Part shown: in pieces, positions 21,401 through 33,807 of the stretch
Layout: the number at the start of each line of letters is the position of its first letter
Position numbering within the stretch: position 1 is the first letter of the stretch
DNA from: Dissophora ornata
Taxonomy: Eukaryota; Mortierellomycota; Mortierellomycetes; Mortierellales; Mortierellaceae
Reading direction: 5' to 3'
Assembly (NCBI GenBank): GCA_025201705.1
Contig: MU616583.1
Coordinates: forward strand, 1 to 64,000
Length of the DNA stretch: 64,000 nt
Position numbers and translations under genes: made by a program
The notes under the pieces: model-generated
What the model was told of the DNA's origin: nothing
The model's database searches: none
What the model saw: only the letters and a program-made list of their open reading frames with translations

Positions 21401-24400
21401 TTTCTCCTTTTGGTCGATACGTTGGAAGATTAATTCAATCCTGTTGAATTTCTCGATCACGTCCCGTAACGCCTGTGTTCCATTTTCCTTATCTGCCAGC
21501 TTTCCAGCTCGTTCCTGCTCGCGTACCGACTTGACTAGCTGAACATCGCGATCTCTGTCTGCGCTAGTATAGCGCTCTGCTACAGCTCTGCTACGACTTG
21601 CCTCTGTGATGCGCTCCAAGGCACCTCGAGCAGCCTCAAATGAGGGATGTGGGATAATATTTCGAAGTCGAGCCTCCGAATATTCGTCATCCAGAGGGGC
21701 TCCCTCTTTGGCAAGTCTGGCTTGGCGAGCGTCCCAGCGTCGCTTCTCTGCCGCAGCCTGTCGCTCAGCGTTGACTTGCCTCACTACATGCCGAAGAGAC
21801 AATAGAAGGTGGTATTAGATATCACAGTTTTAGGAAAATTAGCTTATGGGCCAGCGCCTGGTGTGAGCATTACCATAATTCACAAGTCTCAAGGCTTGTG
21901 GGAGGTCGCCTATCTCTTCATATACTTCAGCGAGCATCATGCTAACATCCACACTATTAGGGTCGGCACGATGAGCTAGAACGTCGAATTTTAGTGAAAA
22001 TGGTCAAAGTACCGCATCGTTGAAAAATTGGTGGCAATCATACCCTGTTCGAGGTAGTCTTTTGCCTCCTTGATCTTGCCCGTATGTCGAAGACACTCTC
22101 CAGCCATGATCCAGACCTTGGGGACGTCCATCTCGTCATATTGCAGCATAGCTCTGACTACGTTGTACCCCTCCTTCCACATCTGCTTGTTTACGTAGAG
22201 TTCAGCAATCTCTTCGTACAAGTCCGAGAACTCCTCGACACTGCACCGCCACAGATATCTGAATTGGGCCTAGATCGAATGAGAGGAAAGATCGAATACG
22301 GCCTCAATATGTTAGGCGAATCCAAGATCTCAGTTCATGTTTCCATTTCTTAGTACTCGAAGCAGCGCAAAAAGTCGCACCTTCGCCTCTTTCACTTCTT
22401 CCATCATTAAACGGCAGATACCAAGCTTGACGCGAAGATCTACAGGTAATCCGCGTGTTCGATTGTCGTCTAGTTTTTCCTGTAGTAGCTCGTCGTCCGG
22501 ATCTGTGTCAAACTCCCGATCATCCTTATAGTCGTCCCACCAAGTCTGATGCGATCGTCGCTGCAATCGCCGGGCCCATGTCTTAATCATCTTGATCGGT
22601 TTTTCATACTCTTCAAACATGATATACAACTCGCTCAACATGTTCAGGGCGGAATACCCAAAAGGCTCATTCGGAGGTCGGTTCTCCTCGGTCTCGTCCG
22701 TGACATCGAATGGATCTCCATTATTGTTCGCAAACTGGTCAGGCAGTGACGAATAGTGAAGATATGCTGCCTCGTAGTCCACCATAGCCTGATGCATATG
22801 TTCCCGATATCGCTTGTGGTCCTGATCCAGAGAACTATAAATCTTGACCAGCTCCTCCAACGCGGGCATATAGTGCTGCTTGACTTTGAGGAGTCTTTGG
22901 AAACCCTGAATAGCTTTTGCAGACTGGCCCAGCACGTGATACATAATAGAGCGATCCCAAAGTGCATCCATGTCGTTTTTGTCCGCTCTGTATGCCCTTG
23001 AGAAGCAGTAGAGAGCTTGCTGATTGTATCCGCAGTTTCTAGTGGCGAGACAAAGAGGCAGCGACATATATAAGAACTCAAGTTATACACATCTGTTTCC
23101 TCTGGTTGTGTTCATTGCAACCCCTGGGGGCTTTGCACTTACTTGGAGATGATAGCAAGTTTTTTCCACAGAGCTCCATCCTTGGGGGTCAAATGAGCAG
23201 CTACCAGGTACAACTGCAGCGCCTTTTCAGTGTTTCCCAGCTCCTCTTGAATGACTCCCATGATGTTCCATGCCTGAAATACACTCGGATGGGTGACGAT
23301 GACCTGCTGAAACAAGTCGACAGCCTGCTTGTAATCCCTGTTAACGTATGCATGGTTAGCCATGCCCAACAAGTTCTGAACCTCTGGCGGATACACCACG
23401 GTGCCTTTTCTCCTCGTCTACAGATAATGAGATGTAATTGTGATTAGTCAACGACTCTTTGCAACTTCGATCTACCGTTCTTGCTAAAGAAAGTTCACAG
23501 CTGGACCTATGGTCTTTACCTTCCGCTTCTCTCTCTGTGACTTTGGAGCTAGGGCAAGTCCGAGCTCCTCTAATGCCGGGTCGTTTTCATCCAGCTCGTC
23601 GTCGTCATCACCCATATTGGGCTCGAAATCTCCCAAGGTGCCCCAAGGAATCGATGACCTATTACCGTAGATTGACGCGCTTAGATTAGCGCTAGAAACT
23701 TTGCAAGTTGTTCCGGTCATCCAAATACATTCCCATATAGTGCAATCATCGTACCCTTCTCCTACAGCACCAATGAGCTGCTGAGGATCCACAGCCGACG
23801 CTGCTGACAAGGCCTCGCGGCGCTTGGCCTCAGACATTCCTCCAAGTGCACTATTTGAGTTTTCATTGTCATAATCCATCTCAATATTTCCTTCCTCGCC
23901 ATATTCTTCGCCGTCTAACTCGTTCACCTCGTCATCGTCGCCTCCAAGTCGGATATTCTGCAACACCTCACTCAAATTGGCATTGAGTCGGCCACTCGAT
24001 CCACTAGTGCTTCCACTTCTGCTACTACTACTGCTGCCAGCAGCAGCTCTATTGGAAGAAAGCGCCGAGGCTTTGCCGTTCCTGCCAGGGTTGACGCTGA
24101 TATTGGTGTTGGCGCTTAGTCCGACGAAATCCCCGATCACCTGCGGTGCCTTTGTGCCCTCGGGTCCTAGTTGATTCCCAACGGCGGCAATATGGGCCCT
24201 CTCTGCAGAGTTTTGATTCAGACGCGTCAAAAGTGGGTTTCTAGATACGGTCTTCTGCGGGCTAACTTGCTGTTGTTGTTGTTGCTGTTGATGCTGAGCT
24301 TCCAATTCGGCCATGACAGCATGAGCATCGTCATAAAGGCTACTACCGCTTGCGGCCTGGCTCCTGTCGCTACGCGTGCCTCTGCTTCTTTGCCTGGAAG

Positions 24401-24428
24401 CATTGCCTTCCTCATGATCGGAATCCAT
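18407..24428 (-). CDS. TFC4: TFIIIC subunit, TPR protein of the Tfc4/GTF3C3 (Sfc4) family
   Basis: Tfc4 is the TFIIIC subunit that recruits TFIIIB at tRNA and 5S RNA genes through its TPR arrays; it acts in the nucleus. Exons (minus) are 24428-23755, 23658-23520, 23417-23143, 23038-22381, 22269-22044, 21975-21874, 21783-19612 and 19509-18407. All phases agree and give 1782 aa. Residues 1-270 are Ser/Gln-rich and acidic. TPRs begin at about residue 275 (NLLGMANHAYVNRDYKQAVD) and continue as AAHLTPKD, YCFSRAYRADK and GFQRLLKV, matching the family. Residues 692-1415 contain a long family region plus a disordered insert with an Asp run near 1343; a Glu run lies near 1702. The C-terminal end (LLIHKYCTF) resembles family ends. 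It is much longer than the roughly 900-1025 aa known for human and yeast homologues, mainly through acidic low-complexity inserts. The ATG at 24428 is preferred; the next in-frame upstream codon is TTG. Confidence 0.92.
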
Positions 24429-24834
24429 TCTGTGGAACAAGATCCAGTCGAGCCTGTCCTGACAAGCGAGTGAAGTGAAAATAAAAATCAGCGCAAAAAG
24501 CAGACTTTCTACTGTCTGGGTGCGTGTGACTGGCTTTGTTCTGAATGATATTGGAGGCGCGTTTGCTCTTTCACAGCAATGGATTCGGGATTCGGCTCTT
24601 GGCGTTTCTATTTTCTCTTTTCGTTTTCGTAATGAGTATAGTGATAGAGCCGATCCCCGATGCCGTGCTTGTTCATTGGAAATCGGCTAATTTTGGTCAT
24701 TGGTGTGCGTGATAGTGATCAGAATTTGGATGGGTGTGTCAACCTTGTGTGGCTGTAGGTTTTTAGGTGATTGGTGCGAAGGATGCTAAATTTTGTTAAA
24801 CGTCTTTATTTTGCTCACTTATGACATAGAACTT
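24429..24834. other. Region between TFC4 and CDC37
   Basis: This carries the TFC4 promoter and the CDC37 3' end, including a minus-strand AATAAA (TTTATT at 24805-24810). No additional gene seen. Confidence 0.5.
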
Positions 24835-26484
24835 TCATGCCTCCTCTTGTGCAGCAGAAGAATCAACAGTCTTTTCAACCTCTGCCGCTGCTGCTGCCGC
24901 TGCAGCAGCCACCTCAGCCTCTCGATCGGCAATTGTTTCGCCTTTAATGGTGTCAATGATGTCGCCCTCGATGCTCAAAAACCCAACCTGGTTACATACC
25001 CGGACCACCTCCTCTGCCAGTTGGACGCTCATCCCCTCCAAGGACTTGTTCACGTTGTCGAGCGACCCCGAGATAATCGCTTCCTGGAAATCTTCAGGAA
25101 GAGCCGCAAAGATCTCATGGACCTTGGGGTCTGCATCCTCTTGGGGTCCAGCTATATGAATCTGTGTTCCTGGATCCGCTGCCTGGAGCTGGATGGTTTC
25201 CACGCCGGGGGATGCGTTTTCAGCACGCTCCTGTGCAAGCACCTTGCAGCGCTCTTTGATCCTTGTGTAGGTGTCCTTCCAGTCATTCTGGAAGATCTTC
25301 AGCGCAGCATGTCCAGGGTCACGGATTCTGGAAGGGAAATACATACGCACGAATGAGGTCAGTTTGCCAAATAAAGAATAAATCGGTGCGGTAAGGACAA
25401 AAATGGAATGATTGCTACCTGTGGAAGAAGAGTCCTACGCCGTCCTTGCCAAGCTGGGCGCAGTATTGAAGGATAAGAGCCTGGTGCACGCAGTTATTCG
25501 CATACGTCTCCTCGCCATCCATCTGAGCCTTGAATGCCTGGGCCATGATTTCGTCAGAGTACTTTTGGGTTCCGAGATAAGGATGTTTCGAGATGTAGGT
25601 AAGGGAAGCATCAAACCCTTTGATGCGTGAAAATTCAAGGGCGACTTTTGTAACTTCAACCTCATCGTCCGAGTCTTCTGAATCCTCTGCTTCGACCACC
25701 TGCTTTGAAGAACTCGCCTTTGCCGGGACTCCATCCTAGAGAGTAACGGGCGCGACAAATATCATAAAGGTTAGAACTTGGGGGGTCTCAAGGATACCCT
25801 TCAGAACCTGTCGGTTGTGCGACGAGCGACGTACAGCACTGCCCGGGTTCAGGGTCTCGATCACTTTAGACTTTTGTGTCGTCTTTTTGGGCGGCTTCGC
25901 GGCTTCTTTTGGGGCATGAATGGGCTTACTGACGGCCTAGAGGAGAGGAGGGCAGAAAACGACGTACTTTGTTAGGGCGCCCTACTCCAATGTCCATCAA
26001 AAGCGCGAGATGATTGACAAGTGGCTTACGGTCTTGTCAAATCCAGTGACTAGTTTGTCCGAGGTCAGCTTCTTGTTCTCCACAGCTTCCAGTTTTTCCA
26101 ATTGCTGGAGGGTGTCCTGGTACTTTTTCTCGAGCTCTGCCTGCTGGGTGCTCTTTTCTATCCTGTCCAGCTGTTTCTTGAGCGTCTCAGCCTCGTGCTT
26201 CAGAGCTACGATCTTGGTGCGGCGAATCTCGCGCTCACGATGAATCTGCTCCTGCTTCCATCGGATCATGGAGCGTTTATCCACCTGGTGTATTCAGCAT
26301 GACGTGTTGTGAAGAGAGAGAAAGAACGAACGGCGCTTAGACCTCTGAAGGTTGCGAAAACTCCTCACAAAGAAATGGAAACCAAGACGCAAAAAAAAAG
26401 ACGCTCTACGTTGGGATGGCATTCGATGTCCGAGTCGTCTGAAATCTCGAGGTTGTCCCACTTGGAATAGTTGATGGCGGACAT
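24835..26484 (-). CDS. CDC37: Hsp90 co-chaperone Cdc37
   Basis: Cdc37 delivers protein kinases to Hsp90 in the cytosol. Exons (minus) are 26484-26410, 26284-26030, 25936-25835, 25735-25419 and 25327-24835, with phases 0,0,0,2 closing at 413 aa. The diagnostic N-terminus is intact: MSAINYSKWDNLEISDDSD, with the CK2-type site at Ser15 (equivalent to human Ser13), then HPNVDKRSMIRWKQEQIHRE. A coiled coil follows (residues 35-105), then a Lys/Pro-rich linker and an acidic stretch (EDSEDSDDEVE). The central Hsp90-binding domain includes YLGTQKYSDEIM and FQNDWKDTY. The extreme C-terminus has a poly-Ala run followed by an acidic tail, more elaborate than in animals. Confidence 0.96.
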
Positions 26485-27891
26485 TGTGGTGTCTGTGCAG
26501 GTTGTGATGTGTGTCGAGCGATGTGTCTCGTCGTCGAATGATCTGGAAAAGAGAATCCCAAGAAACAAGAGGCGCTGCTAGCGTGACTGGTTTCTGGGAG
26601 GTAATATGCTCTCGAAAATTTAGGACGGGAATGAAAGCTTGGGCACATGTCATGTCCACTACCGAAAACCTCCCCTGCATTGCGCAAACCCCCTTTCCGC
26701 GATAAGCGCAATACTCGAGAGAGTAAAAGAGACTGGAGCAGAGACGGAACAGAGCATCCCATTACCGCTTTCGCGCGTGCCGAGACGCGTTGAAGATACA
26801 AGAAAGACCGCACGGTAGCAGATGCAGTGGCGAGTGCGACGATTGAGAGAGAGATAGAGAGATCGAGAGAGATCGAGAGAGATTGAGAGAGAGATCGAGA
26901 GGGATAGAGAGACAGCGAGGGCTGGAGAGGGAGATTGACAGGGCCACTGCGTGTGTCATTGCGCCCCTGCTTGAGCTGTCCCAAGGAGAGGAGGGTCAGG
27001 CACAACGGATTCGCATGTGGCAAGCGGACCAAGCGAAGGTCCTGGCGATGGCCGTGACACAGGTCCCTGGACCAAATCCAAACCCTAGTCCCTGGCAATG
27101 GACAAGGTCAAGTACTCGGGGTCGAATACAGTTCGATTGGCCGACACCCATGCCATGGTGTCGATGAGAACTATCGCATGCAAGTCATATGAAAGCGAGG
27201 CAGAGGTAGATAAATCATCATAAAAACAGTGGACGGGGTTGAACAGTAAAGGGCTCTTCTCTTTCTCTTCAGTTCTTTCCCTCGCCGTCTGTTCCACTTC
27301 TATTTTCTCTGCAATTTTCGCTTCTCCGCCCATAGTTGAAAAAGACCTTCGATCGCCCATCCTCGCTCCTCCTCTTCTCTCCTTTTCTTCATCACCGCCC
27401 CCGCATCTGAAGATCCAGGCACCCGCAATCCCATCCCTCTCATCACCACAACAGAAAATCATCCTCCCAAGCCATTTGTTCGCGCCCCCTGAAGGAATGA
27501 AAATACCCTTCTTTGCTGCCCCATCCGTTCATTCCCTACTGACTCAGCGACACCTCTGACGATCTCTCACTTCTGCCAACCCCCTTTTTTTTCGTCTTCT
27601 CTTTTTCTGATCCTCCCTCCTTCTCTTCTACACATCCATATCTCGTATTTGACGACACCGAAAGCGACTAGTCGAAGCAACAAAGCCTCTTCTTGTTCTG
27701 CCCAGAATCCACGTTCCTCGTTTTATTCTCTCTTTGCTGTTTCTTGGTCCCTATCGTTCTTTCCTTTTCTACATCAGCCCCCCCCTCTCTCTCTCTCTCT
27801 CCCGCCTTGGCCCCTACGCACGCGCGCCTATTCTCCAGCCCATCCCCCCTCCCTCCCGCTGACTCACCCCTGTCAAGGACAGAACATACCA
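26485..27891. other. Divergent intergenic region CDC37 / unknown gene
   Basis: Shared upstream region of about 1.4 kb. It contains a GAGA-rich microsatellite (26846-26935), and from about 27560 to 27870 strongly pyrimidine-rich plus-strand sequence that is probably the 5' leader of the next gene. No coding sequence is supported. Confidence 0.5.
26846..26935 (+). repeat. GAGA(T/C) purine microsatellite
   Basis: Irregular repeats of GAGAGAT, GAGATAGA and GAGATCGA cover about 90 nt between CDC37 and the next gene. Confidence 0.85.
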
Positions 27892-29142
27892 ATGAATTAT
27901 CTCAAAACCTCGACCAGGCTGGGTCGCCGCATGAGCCACTACAAAGATGACACCAGCGGAAGCGAATCAAGTCTTCAGGACAACACCACCGACGGCAGTC
28001 TTCCCAACGACACCTTGACCACCACTAGTAAACCACAGGACAGCAAATCGCGTCGATCGAGCACCATGAAAGGACTCTCAGGTATATTCACGATTGAAGG
28101 TAGAAACAAGAGTTCGCAGTCATCAGAGCGCGCAGGTGTTCCGTCTCAGGAACAGCAGAGCGATAGCAAGAGCAGCGAGGGGACCCACAGACGCAGCAAA
28201 AGCCGCCAAAGCTGGAGCAATAGTGGCGACCAGTACCGGAGTGGAGATCATGCCTCTGAACATATGGAGCACGAGGTGCCGCGAGGCCGCTCGCCCACAT
28301 TGTCCATGTCCAATACTATCAGCACCGCCGCGTCCTCTTACGAAATGGTTCCGAGTGACTACCCCACCATTAATCAATACCAGGCGCACGTCTGGAGACG
28401 AAATCTTTTGGAGGAAAGTATCATGCATTCTCTCAGTCTAGGCTATGCAGAGCGTCGTCGGTCTTCCTCTCGTCAACTCTGTCCACGTCCCTCCAAGAGA
28501 GACTCTGTGCGTACACGCAGGGTCCGTGAGCAGGCGATTTTGGCGGCTGCCACAGACAAAGATCTTCCCGAGATCAATCCTGCCGAGTCACAGGAGAACA
28601 TTATTGACAGGAGCCTCAAGATCATTAACAATAGCAATCGTGCTCAACCCACGACCCGACCAGTTCCCCAGCAGCAACAATTCCGATACGAGAAGAATAG
28701 CCCCTACCAGCTGGACTACAATGCCTCGATGACAAATATCACCCAGTCGTTTGCAAGCTTCACGCTGGAACTTCCTGATCACCAGGCGTCGCATATCATG
28801 GCCTCCTCTGTTATCCCTGACCTCTTTAAAATCAAGGTGCCCGGAGGTGTGGGACATCGCCCAAGAAGCAGACGCAACTCTAGGACATCACTAGCAGGTG
28901 GCGTTGCGCCTTCGACTCGTGTTTTGACAGGGAAGAAGCCTGTGGTTCATTATCAACAGCCAGCAGTCTTGCCTGTGGTCAAGGACGAGGACGAAGAGGC
29001 CGATTCTCCTCTTACACCGACATCAGCAGCCTGGGCAGACTCTGTCTTTGCTTCGCTGGAAAAGGTCGCTACGGTGGAAGGCGACACGATAAGGGAGGAG
29101 AGGCTGAAGGCGCTGGAAGTGGCTCCTGCCTGTGCTGTATGA
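27892..29142 (+). CDS. Unknown Ser/Arg-rich, largely disordered protein
   Basis: Not recognised. A single uninterrupted exon of 416 aa. The frame is also open upstream, but the ATG at 27892 is the first in frame and follows a long pyrimidine-rich leader. Residues 1-130 are Ser/Thr/Asp-rich with basic patches (SKSRRSSTMK), typical of phosphorylated disordered regions. A short conserved-looking segment at about residues 155-185 reads YPTINQYQAHVWRRNLLEES. Basic patches (RRRSSSRQ and RPRSRRNSRTS) and a Gln-rich stretch follow, and the C-terminal part is acidic with LTPTSAAWADSVFASLEKV. There are no membrane segments or signal peptide. Codon use resembles the neighbouring genes, so it is probably real. 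A regulatory or scaffold role is only a guess. Confidence 0.7.
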   Translation: MNYLKTSTRLGRRMSHYKDDTSGSESSLQDNTTDGSLPNDTLTTTSKPQDSKSRRSSTMKGLSGIFTIEGRNKSSQSSERAGVPSQEQQSDSKSSEGTHRRSKSRQSWSNSGDQYRSGDHASEHMEHEVPRGRSPTLSMSNTISTAASSYEMVPSDYPTINQYQAHVWRRNLLEESIMHSLSLGYAERRRSSSRQLCPRPSKRDSVRTRRVREQAILAAATDKDLPEINPAESQENIIDRSLKIINNSNRAQPTTRPVPQQQQFRYEKNSPYQLDYNASMTNITQSFASFTLELPDHQASHIMASSVIPDLFKIKVPGGVGHRPRSRRNSRTSLAGGVAPSTRVLTGKKPVVHYQQPAVLPVVKDEDEEADSPLTPTSAAWADSVFASLEKVATVEGDTIREERLKALEVAPACAV

Positions 29143-29285
29143 TAGAATTGCAGCAAAGGCATTTTTGACATCTATCTGTCGCAAAACATACCCATATCAC
29201 CCCCACAACCTCCCATATCCACGCCCAAAAAATATAGAGTACAATAGCTGTACAACATTTGACTGAACTTTGAAAAAAAAAAATC

Positions 29286-29291
29286 AATAAA
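29286..29291 (+). terminator. Poly(A) signal AATAAA of the unknown Ser/Arg-rich gene
   Basis: AATAAA lies 144 nt after the stop codon. Confidence 0.45.
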
Positions 29292-30598
29292 TCTGAAAAT
29301 CAGTTACACAAGTTCGTGCAGTGCACAGCACTTGTTGAGCACAAGGAACCGATCAACATGGAAGCCAACGTTCTACGGCTTTTGGGTTATACTTTGATCA
29401 ACTGCATGGATCCATTCGAGTGTCCATCCATCCATCGGTGGATATCATACTGGGGCTTGTTTTTTTTTTTTTTTTTCTTTTGGCGAAGCAGACATGCGCC
29501 ACCATAAATTTTTGCGATTAACGCGTCGCGTAAAAAACGCGCTGAAACTTATGATCGATGATGATTCGCTGTGTGATAACTCGCGATTTTTTTTTTTTTT
29601 TTTGAGCACAGGAACCTAAAGGGGGTACAGAAACTTGCTCATTTGCTTCTCTCCGCGGAAGAACCCCATCCATGTGGTCCTCCATCCATTGAAAACAAAA
29701 CATTGGGAGCCCTTTGATCATACAGCATGAACCGCAAGTCTGACCATTGGTCAAAAATGTTGATAGTGAAGAGGTGGAGTGACTCCAGAAAGAAAGAGAA
29801 AAGAAAGGAAAAAAGGACAACGCTTCGTGTTTCAGTCGCTTTTTTTTCTCCCTGATTTTGATGTGCACTTTATGGTGCCCAAAAACAAGGGAACAAGCGG
29901 CGGCTTGCCAAGATTGAACAATGGGGCAATAGGTGACCTGAACGTCAATGGAACGGTAACTCGGTAGGGTGTACATAAAGAAGATTATATAAGCTTGGCG
30001 CCATTCCTGTCTCACTGTCTCAGTGCGCCGAGATGTTTACTTCTAATGGTATCTTGCTAAGATGTCCAACAGGTGATCAATGCTCAAGAGAATAATTGAA
30101 ATTATTTACCACAGTGTTGGGGGCCAGACTTGTGATCGAAGAGCTGACGTTTCCCTTTTTTTTTTTTTTTGCGGTAAAAGCATTGGACGCAGGAATGGAG
30201 GTTGTGTTGAAAATGGAGGGCGGTAAACATGGGGGAAACATGCGACCATCTTTTTACTCTCCTGCCTCTACCTCGTTCGATTGCTCTGTCTCTCTTCTTC
30301 CCTTTCTGCTCCTCCCGCAACCTATCATTTTTTTTTCTTGCTTGCATTCCTTCTTACCGTCACAATACAGGTGCCTCGGTCCTCGAAAAGTCGAAAACAC
30401 CGCTCTGTTCTATTTTTCTTGGGTACCTGAAAGGGGGCATCAGTTAGCCACATTCGCAGCGATCTTCCCACATAAACCAGACAGGACCGGGTATACAATG
30501 CAATATGCGATTGGTGCAAATACCTCTTTGTAGCATACAAACACACCTCCGTCTAGCAGTCGGTCGTTCATGCACCACAAAAAGCGGAGCATGATTAA

Positions 30599-30602
<4 letters not shown>

Positions 30603-30629
<27 letters not shown>
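30603..30629 (+). repeat. (TG)n microsatellite
   Basis: About 13 TG dinucleotides without interruption, in intergenic DNA. Confidence 0.9.
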
Positions 30630-31005
30630 TTTGTGGATGACTGGAAAAATTTTAAGCGATCTCAAAATTTACGGGTGTATACTTCGACCAACCACACACG
30701 CAACTTACTTGTTCCCTGTGGATGCGGAAAACCCAATGCGCCTGTGGTTGCATCTACTCAGGATCTATAAATAAACGACGCATACAAACAGCTGTTATGG
30801 GAACGGTTACACAACATAAATGCCATTTTATTCAATGAAGACAATCTTGTTTACGTTCCTACAGAGGAAACCACCGAACACTCTTTAGGATGCGCCACGG
30901 GACGCTGCAGAAAAAAAGTATATAAAATAAAGTCCAGGGGTAAAAGAATCGGCTACCGTCAGAGGCCAACGTCAAAAACAAAGGACGAGAGCCAATCCGC
31001 GAGAT

Positions 31006-31164
31006 ATGAACGGCTTGAGTAACCTAGACTACATGTATACTGTGTTCCATCTTGCAAACAATGCGGGCTATCGCTTTTCTGAAGATGATCTTCAAATGTT
31101 TTCTGCAGTGATTGGTCCGAATTATTGGAGATGGCTTTTGCAAAGGGCTGGCAAGTATGACTAG
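31006..31164 (+). CDS. Possible small protein (52 aa), weak Nif11-leader-like pattern
   Basis: A 52-codon open frame starts with ATG and ends with TAG. The central part LANNAGYRFSEDDLQMFS follows the pattern A-x(2-3)-GY-x-F-(S/T)-x-x-x-L seen in Nif11-like leader and N-terminal domains of bacterial peptides. A TATA-like stretch (TATATAAAAT) lies about 90 nt upstream, at about 30917. The aromatic C-terminus (NYWRWLLQRAG) is unusual. It is short and isolated, without homologues to compare, and could be chance. Confidence 0.25.
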   Translation: MNGLSNLDYMYTVFHLANNAGYRFSEDDLQMFSAVIGPNYWRWLLQRAGKYD

Positions 31165-33763
31165 ATTGAACTTTCTAGTTCCCCTGTGAAAATGTGGACG
31201 CGGTTACAGCAACGCACGGTCTCCTCTCTCAAAGGGTCGAGGGGCATGGCCGATTGGAGCAACATAGTATCAGTCAGCACATGCCTGCTGCTGTGGTCCT
31301 TTTCCTACAGCCTACCGAAGGTCTATAGCAGTTGATCCCTCCTTGAACGCTACTGCATTTCATTTTATTTGGACTAAAGGTGTGATTACATCTCTTGCTC
31401 ATGCTCTCGCTGGGCAGAGATGGAATGGAGGGCAAGTGATCGAGGGGAGGCTGGGAAGCCGACAGTGACCAACGGAGCCAAGGCATTGATTACGCGAAAT
31501 TTATCCAAGAGTCGGGAGTATGCTCAATGTATGCTAAATCCGCCGAAACTGTTCTTCGCGCCGGGGGTGAAGAGGAACGCGAACACACGAATTCAAAAAT
31601 TCTTCTCCTCCCTTCTTTTAGTTCATTTTTTTTTTTTTTTTGTTTTTTGCGCGCGCGATTGAAATTAAATGTTTGTGCAATCTTTATACATCGATGTTGT
31701 GTTCAGCATTATTATTGTTGAAAGTTGTCTTGTTTGCTGTCTTTGCTCTTTTCCCATCCTGCATGCTTGTACATGACCATTTTACTCGCCCTTGTCATTA
31801 AAAACTAATTTAGTCAAGGGTGAGTCGTGGAGCAAGCATGCGACAGTAATGTTCAGACAGGTAACCGACTATGGCTCATTCATTTGTTTGTTGTAATATG
31901 AATATCTACATTAGTATCAATTGGCGGTACAGGGTCCATCATTAACTCTTTCACACGGGTTGACAATGAGCATCAATCAACTTGTCATTGATCATCTCCT
32001 TCGCTTTCATTTCCCATTGTCTATTCAGTTCTGAAATCTCATGACTTTCGAGCTGGGTAGAAAAAGAAAAGAATCGCCAAGAGACAATATAATGAATGCA
32101 TTACCATGCATCATGCCATTGGTGGGGGAAGTCACGACCCCCTCTTTTCTGCATATGGAGCCGTATCCCGCAACCACAGATGACCACTGCCTTGCTGCTT
32201 TGTCCCTGATTGTTCCTGCTGTTGCTGCCACTTGCCGCTTCTGCCTGGAGGTTTATTGGGTTGTCACAATGCGGATGTGGTTTGCGCATTATCCACAAGA
32301 GACGGCAGACGGGCTATGGTTGCACAAAACACAACAAAGAGGTCGCCATCAATGTTTTCTTTTTTTTATTTCAAGGGGTAAAATAAATAGTAGTGCAAGA
32401 GCAGTGCAGGATCACTTTGTCGCTGTTCATATTCAGGTGCTGCATGAACAACGATGGATGGAAGACAGAGGCCTTCACTGTCAGTTACAATTAGTGAAGA
32501 TGGACCGTATCATGGCGGGTGGGGGAGAGAGGGATGGTGAGGGCCATCATTGCTGTGAGCAGAAGTACTGCTCTCACAGTCGCCCTTGCTCTCAGACACA
32601 CCGAGCCCCCCTGTCTGTTCTCGAGAAGTCCCAGTGCCAGTGATGGCCATGGCAATGGTGCACGGTAACTCTTGTGTTGCACATCCTCATGTAATCTTGT
32701 TGACGGCTCAGAGATACAAGAGGCCACCATCGCTGCTGTCATGACCAGAATAAGCGATCGGACTCAGGCTCAGGGCTGTTTGTGATTGAACAGGCTACGT
32801 ACTTTTTGTATTCCCAGACGAGTTGCAGTGATGCAAGGATAGAATAAAAAAAAATACAGCTCTTTTTGCACAGGGGGTGAGTACACATTGCAGGATTGAC
32901 TGATTCGCTGGCATGTTGTCGCACCAAGACTGAACATCTGTCTGCAGTTCCACGGCGATGTTGCGCTGCATTATTCATCTTCACAGTTCCATAACGTACA
33001 CTCATACATCCATTCATCCACATCAGTCGCCTGTCCCCTTCCCCACCTTTGGACTCCCTTCGGTTCTCGGTCATAGCGCTGACAAACAACTTCGGGCCTT
33101 TTTTTTATTACTTTATTTTACTTTATTATTTCGTTGCGTATAATATTGTCGGCTGTAATTATCTCCCATCATAAGCATCCAGCCATCCGCTTGTCCTCCC
33201 TTTGCCCTCGACTGCTTCATTTTCTTCCACATCTTCAATCTGCTCTCCTCTGCTTGTTACTTTCTTCCCTCCCTCCATTCCCTCTCCCCTCCCCTTCCCT
33301 CTGCTCTCCAATCCATTCTTGCTCCTTCTCTCACTCACGCTCTCTTCCCCCCGTTCACGCACTCTCACTTCGTTTGCGCCCTCTCAGCTCCATCCTCACA
33401 CCCACTGCTCTCCCCCATATACCCTGTCATCTCCGTAGTGTCCTTTCTTTCTCGGCCTTCTCCCTGGCTTCTAATAACCTCTCTCTATTTCCCTGCAAGC
33501 AGTTTCCCTCCACTTCACCACTTCACCACGCCACCACTTCCTTTCGCCATCTCGAGTGACACCAAACAAAATTCACTGCCCCTCCTTTCTGCCCATTGCT
33601 CTGCTTCGAACCCCTAGCACAGAAAACCAAAACGACTTCACGGGAAACCGGATCTCTGTACTCGCACCAAGGCCGTTTTCTACGCTCCTCTGAAGCTTGT
33701 TTGCAGTAAGACAGTAAGACATCTTGCGCCTGCTCGTGATCGCGTCGCATCACACTTTGATCA

Positions 33764-33807
33764 GTTAGTCAGTCAGTCAGCCAGTCAGTCAGCCAGTCAG
33801 TCAGCCA
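33764..33807 (+). repeat. (CAGT)n-type minisatellite
   Basis: Repeats of CAGT and CAGC (TCAGTCAGTCAGCC units) cover about 44 nt within the pyrimidine-rich upstream region of the homeobox gene. Confidence 0.85.

Noticed and set aside
32041..32643. 200-codon plus-strand open frame in the gene-poor region
   Set aside because: No domain, odd composition (many Cys, His and Trp in runs), no leader features. It could be chance; it would need transcript evidence.
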